From Thiotrichales bacterium (GTDB lineage: Bacteria > Pseudomonadota > Gammaproteobacteria > JAAZVR01): 8,399 nucleotides of DNA. The notes under the pieces were generated by a model. The model made no database searches. It had not been told where the DNA came from and saw only the letters and a program-made list of their open reading frames with translations. The DNA is taken from positions 1-8,399 of the forward strand of contig JAAZVR010000040.1 of assembly GCA_018623305.1 (NCBI GenBank). The letters are read 5' to 3'. Shown here piece after piece: positions 1 to 5,968 of the stretch (position 1 is its first letter; each line of letters begins with the position of its first letter). The translations under genes and the position numbers were made by a program.

Positions 1-58
1 ATCAAGGAAAGATAACCTCTCACATTTTTATCTTCTTGAAAAGCAAAAGCGTTTTTTT
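1..58 (-). other. Displaced end of the mucD PDZ2 domain in a shifted frame, open to the window edge
   Basis: Bases 52-58 are seven T on the plus strand, that is seven A in the gene. If one A is removed, the frame reads from NSSNVFSK into NAFAFQEDKNVRGYLSL and stays open to base 1. As I recall MucD-type PDZ2 ends, the pattern is N-x8-VF-x3-A-x-A-L-P-x4-V, and this fused reading fits it without gaps from the VF onwards. The actual frame instead ends at the TAA at 28-30. Either there is a single-base homopolymer error near a contig end or the allele is truly frameshifted. The gene would then continue past base 1. Confidence 0.5.
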
Positions 59-1368
59 GAGAATACGTTGGAGGAATTTCTCTTTTGGTTTGTTGCAGCC
101 ATAAACCACTTTTTACATACGTCCCCTTCACGCACTCCTGCATTGGCAAATGCACCTTCGAGCTGGACTTTCTTAACCAACACACCATAATCCAGAGCAA
201 TCTCTTCACGCTCTTCAGGTGTCAAATCTCTAAAATCTGCGCCTAGCGTTGAATTTTTCAGTTGGCCTTTTGGTGCACGAGCTGTTTTTTCATCCGACAA
301 GGCTTCAATCACCACCTGCTTATCCAGTCGATCACCTTCACGAATCAAGGTTAATTCGGCTTCTGTTTCGACGGGCGTCATTCCCACCATTGGCGGCAAA
401 TCCCAAGATTTTTCAATCGGTTTACCTTTGTATTCAATGATGACATCACCTGCTTCAAGCCCTGCTTTGGCCGCAGGGCTATCCGGATAAACTTGCGCCA
501 CTAGAGCACCTTGGGGTTTTTTCATACCAAACGATTCGGCAAGTTCATAAGTCACTTCTTGAATCTGCACACCCAAGTAACCTCGAGTCACGAAACCGTC
601 TTTTTTGATTTGATCCACAATATACATCGCCAAATCGACCGGAATGGCAAACGACAAGCCCATAAACCCACCTGAACGGCTGTAAATCTGTGAGTTAATC
701 CCAATGACTTCGCCATTTAGGTTAAATAGAGGACCACCCGAGTTACCAGGGTTGATTGCCACATCCGTCTGGATAAACGGGACATATAAATCGTTTGGCA
801 AACTGCGCTTTTTAGCACTGACAATGCCCGAAGTGACTGTGTAATCGAATCCAAATGGCGAACCAATCGCAGCAACCCACTCACCGACTTTTAGCTCATC
901 AGACTGACCTAACTTTACAATCGGTAAATTCTTAGCCTTAACCTTGATCAGCGCCACATCCGTTCGCTTATCACTCCCAATCAGCTCAGCTTCCAACACT
1001 TTATGATCACTCAAGCGAACTAGAATTTCATCTGCACCTTCGATTACGTGGTGGTTGGTGACGATATACCCATCGTTAGAAATGATAAAGCCCGAACCAA
1101 TTGAGCTGGCCTCTTCTTTAGGTTGTTGTTGTGGCATTCCGGGAATACCAAAAAAGTGACGAAAAATCTCGTCTGGCATACTCGGCATTTGCGGATGTCT
1201 AGACGTTCTTTTCAAGAATTTCTTAGTTGAGATATTCACGACTGCAGGAGCGTTATCTTCGACCAACTGAGTAAAATCAGGGTAATTCGCAGCCTGCGAG
1301 GTCAAACTGGTTAAACTGAGCGAAGCACCGATCAAAAACGCTGCTGCAATCTGAGTCCATTTATTCAT
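28..1368 (-). CDS. mucD: Periplasmic Do-type serine protease (DegP/DegQ/MucD family), C-terminus apparently frameshifted
   Basis: This is a trypsin-like HtrA protease and chaperone that degrades misfolded envelope proteins in the periplasm. Numbering is from the second in-frame ATG (446 aa). It is preferred over the ATG three codons upstream because an AGGAG site sits 9 nt before it, while the first ATG directly abuts that site. Residues 1 to about 26 form a Sec signal peptide, with probable cleavage after SQA. The catalytic triad is visible: His107 in TNHHV, Asp137 in RTDVAL and Ser210 in GNSGGPL. The LA loop is short and rich in Met and Pro (residues 58-85). PDZ1 spans about 262-357 (RGYLGV; SPAAKAGLEAGDVI). 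PDZ2 starts near 375 and reaches AFANAGVREGDV. After residue 437 the frame seems lost: the last nine residues (KKRFCFSRR) are basic and unlike the family, while a neighbouring frame carries a plausible PDZ2 end. It overlaps rseC by 8 bp, so the two are co-transcribed. Family is certain; MucD rather than DegQ rests on the mucC neighbour. Confidence 0.9.
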   Translation of the reverse strand: MNKWTQIAAAFLIGASLSLTSLTSQAANYPDFTQLVEDNAPAVVNISTKKFLKRTSRHPQMPSMPDEIFRHFFGIPGMPQQQPKEEASSIGSGFIISNDGYIVTNHHVIEGADEILVRLSDHKVLEAELIGSDKRTDVALIKVKAKNLPIVKLGQSDELKVGEWVAAIGSPFGFDYTVTSGIVSAKKRSLPNDLYVPFIQTDVAINPGNSGGPLFNLNGEVIGINSQIYSRSGGFMGLSFAIPVDLAMYIVDQIKKDGFVTRGYLGVQIQEVTYELAESFGMKKPQGALVAQVYPDSPAAKAGLEAGDVIIEYKGKPIEKSWDLPPMVGMTPVETEAELTLIREGDRLDKQVVIEALSDEKTARAPKGQLKNSTLGADFRDLTPEEREEIALDYGVLVKKVQLEGAFANAGVREGDVCKKWFMAATNQKRNSSNVFSKKRFCFSRR

Positions 1369-1804
1369 ATACTGCATCTCCTAGTTTTCGAATGATTCTT
1401 GGTTCATCACCAATCAACATAATTTTCGACTTCAATATTCGAGTTAATGCAAACCCTAGCAATAACCCCGCAAAACCACTGAGTACCTGCAAGCTCTGTG
1501 ATTCACTCATCTGAGCAATAAAACCTGCAGCCAACATCATCATAATCAAAGGTGGAAAATAAGCCACCAACAACTGTTTTATAAAGGCCGTTTCCGATAA
1601 TCCAAGCACGACCTCATCACCCACTTCGACTGGATGAGTGTTTGGAATCGTTAATTCAACTGTGTTTCGCACAAACAGCTTAGACAAACTCGATGTGCCA
1701 CAAGCCTCGCTGCTCTGACAACCACCACATGCAGTCGAACGCTGAGCGGTCACCGTTACAGCCTGCTCCGACACTGAAATAACTTTTGCTTGAGTTTCTA
1801 CCAT
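1361..1804 (-). CDS. rseC: RseC/MucC-family inner-membrane protein (SoxR-reducing system / sigma-E modulator)
   Basis: This 147-residue protein has the RseC/MucC architecture: a small soluble N-terminal region with a cysteine cluster, then two membrane helices. The cysteines are Cys26, Cys29 and Cys35 (C-x2-C-x5-C), followed by a beta-rich segment ending in VGDEVVLGLSE (about 61-71). The helices lie at about 78-97 and 104-121. The short tail is charged and probably cytoplasmic. In E. coli the family is linked to sigma-E regulation and, with the Rsx complex, to keeping SoxR reduced; the cysteines are thought to carry electrons or a metal centre. Length is close to the family norm of about 150-160. 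No clear Shine-Dalgarno is seen before the ATG. It is first in a two-gene unit with mucD and divergent from nadB with 42 bp between them. The usual upstream partners rpoE/algU, rseA/mucA and rseB/mucB are absent. Confidence 0.9.
   Translation of the reverse strand: MVETQAKVISVSEQAVTVTAQRSTACGGCQSSEACGTSSLSKLFVRNTVELTIPNTHPVEVGDEVVLGLSETAFIKQLLVAYFPPLIMMMLAAGFIAQMSESQSLQVLSGFAGLLLGFALTRILKSKIMLIGDEPRIIRKLGDAVYE
1378..1382 (-). promoter_or_regulatory. Ribosome binding site deciding the mucD start
   Basis: AGGAG on the minus strand lies 9 nt before the ATG at 1366-1368 and immediately next to the ATG at 1375-1377. Only the downstream ATG has a workable distance, so the 446-residue form is favoured. 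The site lies inside the last codons of rseC, which suggests translational coupling. Confidence 0.7.
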
Positions 1805-1815
1805 GGACTTATAAT
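1786..1815 (+). promoter_or_regulatory. Putative sigma-70 promoter for nadB-ygfZ
   Basis: A perfect TATAAT -10 (1810-1815) is preceded by TTGCTT (1786-1791, three of six matches) with an 18-nt spacer. The predicted start is near 1822, giving a leader of about 25 nt before the nadB ATG. The -35 lies inside the beginning of rseC. The predicted start regions of this promoter and the opposing rseC promoter overlap by a few bases. Confidence 0.5.
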
Positions 1816-1833
1816 AACAGCTTAATTAATTGG

Positions 1834-1862
1834 GTTATAGGCACAAATGTCTCCTTTTTCAA
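1834..1862 (-). promoter_or_regulatory. Putative sigma-70 promoter for rseC-mucD
   Basis: On the minus strand a TTGAAA -35 (1857-1862, five of six matches) is followed after 17 nt by a TATAAC -10 (1834-1839, five of six). Transcription would start near 1827, about 22 nt before the rseC ATG. The -35 lies inside the first codons of nadB. No sigma-E type GAACTT/TCTGA pair was noticed, so housekeeping expression is likelier than stress control from this site. Predicted from sequence only. Confidence 0.5.
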
Positions 1863-3424
1863 CCGACGTTCTTATCATTGGCAGTGGCATTACAGGCCTT
1901 GTCAGTGCATTGCAATTGGCCGACGATTGTCGTGTCATGATCCTGTCCAAAACCGAACTTGGACAAGGCAGCTCATACTATGCCCAAGGCGGCATTGCGG
2001 GCGTGATTGACCCATCTGACAGCTTTGAAGACCACATTAACGATACTTTAGGTGCCGGCTCACATCTTAACGATGAAGAAGCAGTGAAGTTTGTGGTAGA
2101 GAATGCGCAAGAAGCCATTCAGAACCTGATTGATTTGGGGGTGCCATTCACACAAGATCATTTCGGCAACACCCCCTTTCACCTGACAAAAGAAGGCGGA
2201 CATTCCGCTCGCCGAGTGATTCATGTCGCAGATCATACCGGTCGAAGTGTGCAACAAACATTGATTCCTCTGGTAAAGAATCACCCCAACATCCAGATTA
2301 TCGAAGATGTGACGGCGGTTGATTTGATTCAGGAAAACAACACCTGCATCGGTGCCTACACAATCCATCGCAAAACAAATGAAATCACTGCTTGGCAAGC
2401 TAAATACACGCTTTTGGCTACTGGTGGAGCCAGTAAGGCCTACATGTACACGACCAATCCAGACAGCTCAACAGGCGATGGCATTGCTATGGCTTGGCGT
2501 GCGGGATGTCGAGTGGCTAATATGGAGTTCACCCAATTTCACCCCACCTGTCTTTATCACCCAAAAGCCAAGTCGTTTTTGATTACTGAAGCTGTTCGAG
2601 GCGAAGGCGGTAAGCTCAGCCTGCCCGATGGCTCGGCGTTTATGCACAAATATGACGAACGAGAAGAGTTAGCGCCTCGAGACATTGTCGCTCGCTCAAT
2701 CGACCATGAAATGAAGCGCTCAGGTGCAGACTATGTCAATTTAGATATTTCCCACAAGCCTGCAGAATTCATCATGGAACATTTTCCAATGATCTATCAA
2801 AAATGCTTGAGCCTGGGTATCGACATTACTAAAGACCCCATTCCAGTCGTACCAGCCTCTCACTACACATGTGGTGGCGTCATGACTGACCTCAATGGTG
2901 AAACGGATTTAGACCGACTCTATGCCATCGGTGAAGTCGCCTATACAGGCTTGCATGGTGCAAATCGTTTGGCCAGCAACTCATTACTTGAGTGTTTGGT
3001 CTTCGCCCATGCAGCTAAAAAACACATTCTTTCACGCCTGCAAACCTGCACGCTCAACACCGATGTGCCTAGCTGGGATGGCTCTCATGTTCGCCCCGCT
3101 CAGGAATACATCATGATTTACCACGATTGGGATGAAGTGCGCCGTCTAATGTGGGACTATGTAGGTATTGTTCGACGTGATTTACGACTCGAACGGGCTC
3201 GAAAACGCATTCAACTCATCTTGGATGAGATTCAAGAGTTCTATCAAACGAATGTCATTACCAGCGACTTCATCGAACTGCGTAACCTTGTTCAAGTGTC
3301 TGACCTGATTATTCGCAGTGCCAGTGCGCGAAAACACAGTATTGGACTGCATTACAACATTGACCACCCTGAGAGCGTTGAATCGCCTCAGCCAACGATA
3401 CTATCTCCGGAGGAATCTAAATGA
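1847..3424 (+). CDS. nadB: L-aspartate oxidase (quinolinate synthase B)
   Basis: NadB is an FAD enzyme that oxidises L-aspartate to iminoaspartate, using oxygen or fumarate as acceptor. NadA then condenses the product with dihydroxyacetone phosphate to give quinolinate, the first committed step of de novo NAD synthesis. It belongs to the succinate dehydrogenase/fumarate reductase flavoprotein family and acts in the cytoplasm. The 525 residues are close to the usual 530-540. Visible signatures are the Rossmann dinucleotide site IIGSGITGL (10-18), GSSYYAQGGIAGV (41-53), the substrate-loop EGGHSARRVIH (116-126), the FAD segment LLATGGASKAY (189-199), HPTCLYH (232-238), EAVRGEGG (248-255), PRDIVAR (277-283), SHYTCGGV (338-345) and GLHGANRLASNSLLE (368-382). 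The C-terminal helical bundle ends in the family-typical PTILSPEE. Only a weak AGG (1839-1841) precedes the start. It is translationally coupled to ygfZ downstream and divergent from rseC. Confidence 0.97.
   Translation: MSPFSTDVLIIGSGITGLVSALQLADDCRVMILSKTELGQGSSYYAQGGIAGVIDPSDSFEDHINDTLGAGSHLNDEEAVKFVVENAQEAIQNLIDLGVPFTQDHFGNTPFHLTKEGGHSARRVIHVADHTGRSVQQTLIPLVKNHPNIQIIEDVTAVDLIQENNTCIGAYTIHRKTNEITAWQAKYTLLATGGASKAYMYTTNPDSSTGDGIAMAWRAGCRVANMEFTQFHPTCLYHPKAKSFLITEAVRGEGGKLSLPDGSAFMHKYDEREELAPRDIVARSIDHEMKRSGADYVNLDISHKPAEFIMEHFPMIYQKCLSLGIDITKDPIPVVPASHYTCGGVMTDLNGETDLDRLYAIGEVAYTGLHGANRLASNSLLECLVFAHAAKKHILSRLQTCTLNTDVPSWDGSHVRPAQEYIMIYHDWDEVRRLMWDYVGIVRRDLRLERARKRIQLILDEIQEFYQTNVITSDFIELRNLVQVSDLIIRSASARKHSIGLHYNIDHPESVESPQPTILSPEESK
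3409..3413 (+). promoter_or_regulatory. Strong ribosome binding site for ygfZ inside the nadB end
   Basis: GGAGG lies 7 nt before the ygfZ ATG, within the last codons of nadB. With the ATGA overlap of start and stop (3421-3424) it fixes the ygfZ start and indicates both coupled and independent initiation. Confidence 0.75.
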
Positions 3425-4182
3425 AGCAAGTGTCATTGCCATTTTACAAAGCCATGCAAGTGACTGGCTCAGATGCGACTCAATTTCTACAGGGGCAGTT
3501 AACCAATGACATCAATAAGACGAGTGACTGTGATTGGCAGCTATCGGCTTACTGCACGCCCAAAGGCGATGTGATTGCGGTCTTTCACATCTTAAAGGAT
3601 GCAGATGGATACATCATTGTGACGGATGAAAGCGTTTTTGAATCAACATTTAAACGATTGAAGATGTTTGTTTTACGTTCAGATGTGGTTTTTACCGAAC
3701 TTGAAACACCCGTCATTGGATTGTTGAACGATGAGCAAGTTCAGCTTTCTTTAAACCCGGTACCTGAGGCCTCAGAAACGACAATTGAAGCCTGGCAGAT
3801 TGCCGCCATGATGCAACAATGGCCTAGAATCAACCAAGACTGCTCTCAAAAACATGTCGCGCAATTTTTAAACCTGGACTTAAATGCCGGTATTGATTTC
3901 AAAAAAGGGTGTTATGCCGGTCAAGAGGTGATCGCACGCTTACACTACCGAGGCAAAGCGACAAAAAGAATGGTTCTAGTTAAAGCACACGGCACCATTG
4001 AATGTTCAAATGAATTGGAGCTTGCTTACGATGATCACTCAACTCAAATCACTGTCTTAGATTGTGTGACACTCGAGAATGAAACATGGATTCAGGCCAT
4101 CATCAGCTTGAAAGCCCTTGAGAAGGCCCAAGGACTATTCAAATACCAAAACACGACGATTGAGGTTGTTAATCAGCCTTAA
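3421..4182 (+). CDS. ygfZ: YgfZ/GcvT-like folate-binding protein, Fe-S enzyme maintenance
   Basis: YgfZ proteins resemble the aminomethyltransferase GcvT, bind tetrahydrofolate, and in E. coli support the activity of Fe-S enzymes such as the tRNA-modifying MiaB; the exact chemistry is unsettled. The diagnostic K-G-C-[FY]-x-G-Q-E motif is complete at residues 162-169 (KGCYAGQE, with Cys164), followed by EVIARLHYRGKATKRMV. The N-terminal half has the family's FLQGQLTNDI (22-31) and the CTPKGDVIAVFHI segment (45-57). At 253 residues it is shorter than the E. coli protein (about 325); residues 105-125 and the C-terminal barrel look trimmed, yet the frame is intact to a TAA. It starts inside the nadB stop codon (ATGA) and its last 14 bp overlap the opposing kinase gene. 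It is probably transcribed from the nadB promoter. The shared theme with nadB may be Fe-S dependence of NadA, which is inference. Confidence 0.9.
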   Translation: MKQVSLPFYKAMQVTGSDATQFLQGQLTNDINKTSDCDWQLSAYCTPKGDVIAVFHILKDADGYIIVTDESVFESTFKRLKMFVLRSDVVFTELETPVIGLLNDEQVQLSLNPVPEASETTIEAWQIAAMMQQWPRINQDCSQKHVAQFLNLDLNAGIDFKKGCYAGQEVIARLHYRGKATKRMVLVKAHGTIECSNELELAYDDHSTQITVLDCVTLENETWIQAIISLKALEKAQGLFKYQNTTIEVVNQP

Positions 4183-5917
4183 CCGGCATAGGCAATCGAA
4201 TTTCAAAGATTGCTCCAGATTCACCGTTAGAGGCCTGAATCTGGCCATTAAATGTATCTTGGATAATAATCCGACTCATGTAAAGCCCCAAGCCCGATCC
4301 GTTCAGAGACTTGGTTAAGCTGTAGGCATCGAACAACTTATCGATGATATCAGCCTCAATACCGCCGGCATTATCCTCCACACTAATCACATAATGATTT
4401 TGCCCACCGACTTGCTCCACAAAGGCATTAATGTGAATCTGAGGCGCTTTAATTTTGCGCTCTCTGAATATATCAACCGCGTTGTGCAGCAAGTTGATGA
4501 TCACCTGCTCTAATTCACGCTGTATTCCAATCAGCTTCTCATTCTGAACATCTTTCCGAACGATGCACCCTACTTGGAAAAGCTTCGAATTCCATAGATT
4601 CAAGGCCGCATCGATAGTCGATAAAACCTCAAAAGGCGCATGCTCTTTATTGGGGTCAGAAAACTCGCGAAAATCGTTAATCAAGTCATCCTGTTCACGC
4701 AACATCTCTTTAATTAATGCAAAACGACCCTCGAAAAACGCATTTTCCTCATCGGTTAAATCCATTCGTTTCAACTTTGAACGAATGAGGTCTGAATTCA
4801 TCATAACCACCGTCAACGGCTGACGCCACTGATGAGTCAACATCGCCATCATTTCACCCATCGTCGCGTAGCGGGCTTGTCGTAATTGAATCTCTTTGTT
4901 GACGGCTTCCTTTTCCATCGCTTCTGCTAAATCGCTTTCCAATTCACGCTTGAGTTGATTCGACTTGTTTAACCAGAGTATCAGCGCAACAAAGCCAACC
5001 ACCAGAGCAAATAACAAGCCTTGAAGCAAAACTTTAGAACGGATTTCATTAGTTGTTTTTTCCAACTCTCTCCTCGCATCAACGACGAGGTGGTAAGGCA
5101 TTTCCATCCCTCTAAGCAAATCAAGCTCAACAGAATAAACCCCTGACGAACTTGGAAAATCCCACCGCTTGGATTTAGGAGCTAAATCTCGTGTCCATTG
5201 TGCTACAGGGTTGAGTGTATTCCATAAATAATAGCCATCACGGTCAACCAAGAAAATGGGCAATACTTGAAAGTCATTAAACACTAAATCTTTGATAGGC
5301 TGTAAAGATAAATTGGCGACAAAAACTCCGACTCGCTGACCTTCATGGGAAACTGAATATACTAAACGTCGGGTTGGACGAATAGGTTTTTCAATTTCAC
5401 CTCGTTCTCGGTTGAGGTCAATAGAAGACCATGCAAAAGATTCAGGAGAAATGGTCATCCCCTCTTGGAAATACCCTCGATGCCCCTTGTTTTGAAGGTA
5501 CTCATCTCTCACGCGAATAAAGGGCGTACCAAAAGACTCACGGTTGTATCGAATAATCTCTTTACCGTTAGCATCAATGAAACGCAGTTGAATAAAATCC
5601 GGGTTACTTTTCATGGTCAACTCAAACAACTCAATAACACGGTCATTGAATCGCATATCGGAGTCTAATGATTCACGAAACGTCTTTGATTGCGCCAAGC
5701 TCGAGACGTCATAGGATGCATTTTCAAAATACCGATCTAAAGAGAGCTTGTTCAATTTCAACTCTTTCGTAACCGATTCAACCAACGATTGCTGTTTAGA
5801 CTCAAGATTAACTTGATATAAACTGGACGTACTGATTGCAAAAATCAAACCAAGAAAAACAATCGAAGCCAACCCCCTACTTAGAGTCGCTCGAGAAAAA
5901 TAATTTGATTGATTCAT
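4169..5917 (-). CDS. Membrane sensor histidine kinase with periplasmic double-Cache-like sensor
   Basis: This is a 582-residue two-component kinase. Helix 1 (about 15-34) and helix 2 (about 297-316) bracket a periplasmic domain of roughly 260 residues. That domain looks like a double Cache ligand sensor: FIQLRFIDANGKEIIRYNRE (108-127) and FLVDRDGYYLWN (222-233) resemble the Vibrio VP0354-type kinase sensors. A charged, probably coiled-coil linker (317-348) leads to the HisKA dimerisation domain, with phospho-acceptor His362 in THQWRQPLT. The ATPase domain has the N box (QVIINLLHNAVDIF, Asn475/Asn479), the G1 box VEDNAGGI (513-520), the F box KLFDAY and the G2 box GSGLGLYMSR (540-549). All kinase boxes are intact, and there is no receiver domain or HAMP. 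The ligand is not predictable. It lies 51 bp downstream of the pump gene on the same strand. No cognate response regulator is in the window. No Shine-Dalgarno is evident, so the start could be revised slightly; the short cytoplasmic N-terminus before helix 1 supports it. Confidence 0.93.
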   Translation of the reverse strand: MNQSNYFSRATLSRGLASIVFLGLIFAISTSSLYQVNLESKQQSLVESVTKELKLNKLSLDRYFENASYDVSSLAQSKTFRESLDSDMRFNDRVIELFELTMKSNPDFIQLRFIDANGKEIIRYNRESFGTPFIRVRDEYLQNKGHRGYFQEGMTISPESFAWSSIDLNRERGEIEKPIRPTRRLVYSVSHEGQRVGVFVANLSLQPIKDLVFNDFQVLPIFLVDRDGYYLWNTLNPVAQWTRDLAPKSKRWDFPSSSGVYSVELDLLRGMEMPYHLVVDARRELEKTTNEIRSKVLLQGLLFALVVGFVALILWLNKSNQLKRELESDLAEAMEKEAVNKEIQLRQARYATMGEMMAMLTHQWRQPLTVVMMNSDLIRSKLKRMDLTDEENAFFEGRFALIKEMLREQDDLINDFREFSDPNKEHAPFEVLSTIDAALNLWNSKLFQVGCIVRKDVQNEKLIGIQRELEQVIINLLHNAVDIFRERKIKAPQIHINAFVEQVGGQNHYVISVEDNAGGIEADIIDKLFDAYSLTKSLNGSGLGLYMSRIIIQDTFNGQIQASNGESGAIFEIRLPMPVKAD

Positions 5918-5934
5918 AGCGCGTCAGCAACCCA

Positions 5935-5963
5935 ATGATACGTTAGTTTATATGGCACTGTAA
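5935..5963 (-). promoter_or_regulatory. Weak candidate promoter for the histidine kinase
   Basis: In the 51-bp gap between the pump and the kinase, a TATCAT -10 (5935-5940, five of six matches) has only a poor -35, TTACAG (5958-5963), 17 nt upstream. No hairpin terminator is visible in the gap, so read-through from the pump gene is equally likely. Confidence 0.2.
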
Positions 5964-5968
5964 TGCTA

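Noticed and set aside
49..60. Programmed -1 ribosomal frameshifting on the A7 run of mucD
   Set aside because: A -1 shift would enter the frame that stops soon at the TGA around 20-22, not the frame with the PDZ2-like end. Only loss of one A (or gain of two) gives the plausible protein.
1822..1829. TTAATTAA palindrome in the rseC-nadB spacer as an operator
   Set aside because: It is an 8-bp AT-only palindrome in an AT-rich spacer, expected by chance, with no longer flanking symmetry or known regulator match.
2060..2398. A 112-codon minus-strand frame inside nadB
   Set aside because: It is a shadow of a strongly conserved nadB region, Cys-rich with no domain signature and no ribosome binding site that I can see.
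4176..4193. GCCT...AGGC inverted repeat at the ygfZ/kinase junction as a terminator
   Set aside because: The stem is only four base pairs with a ten-base loop, no T tract follows on either strand, and it lies partly inside coding sequence.
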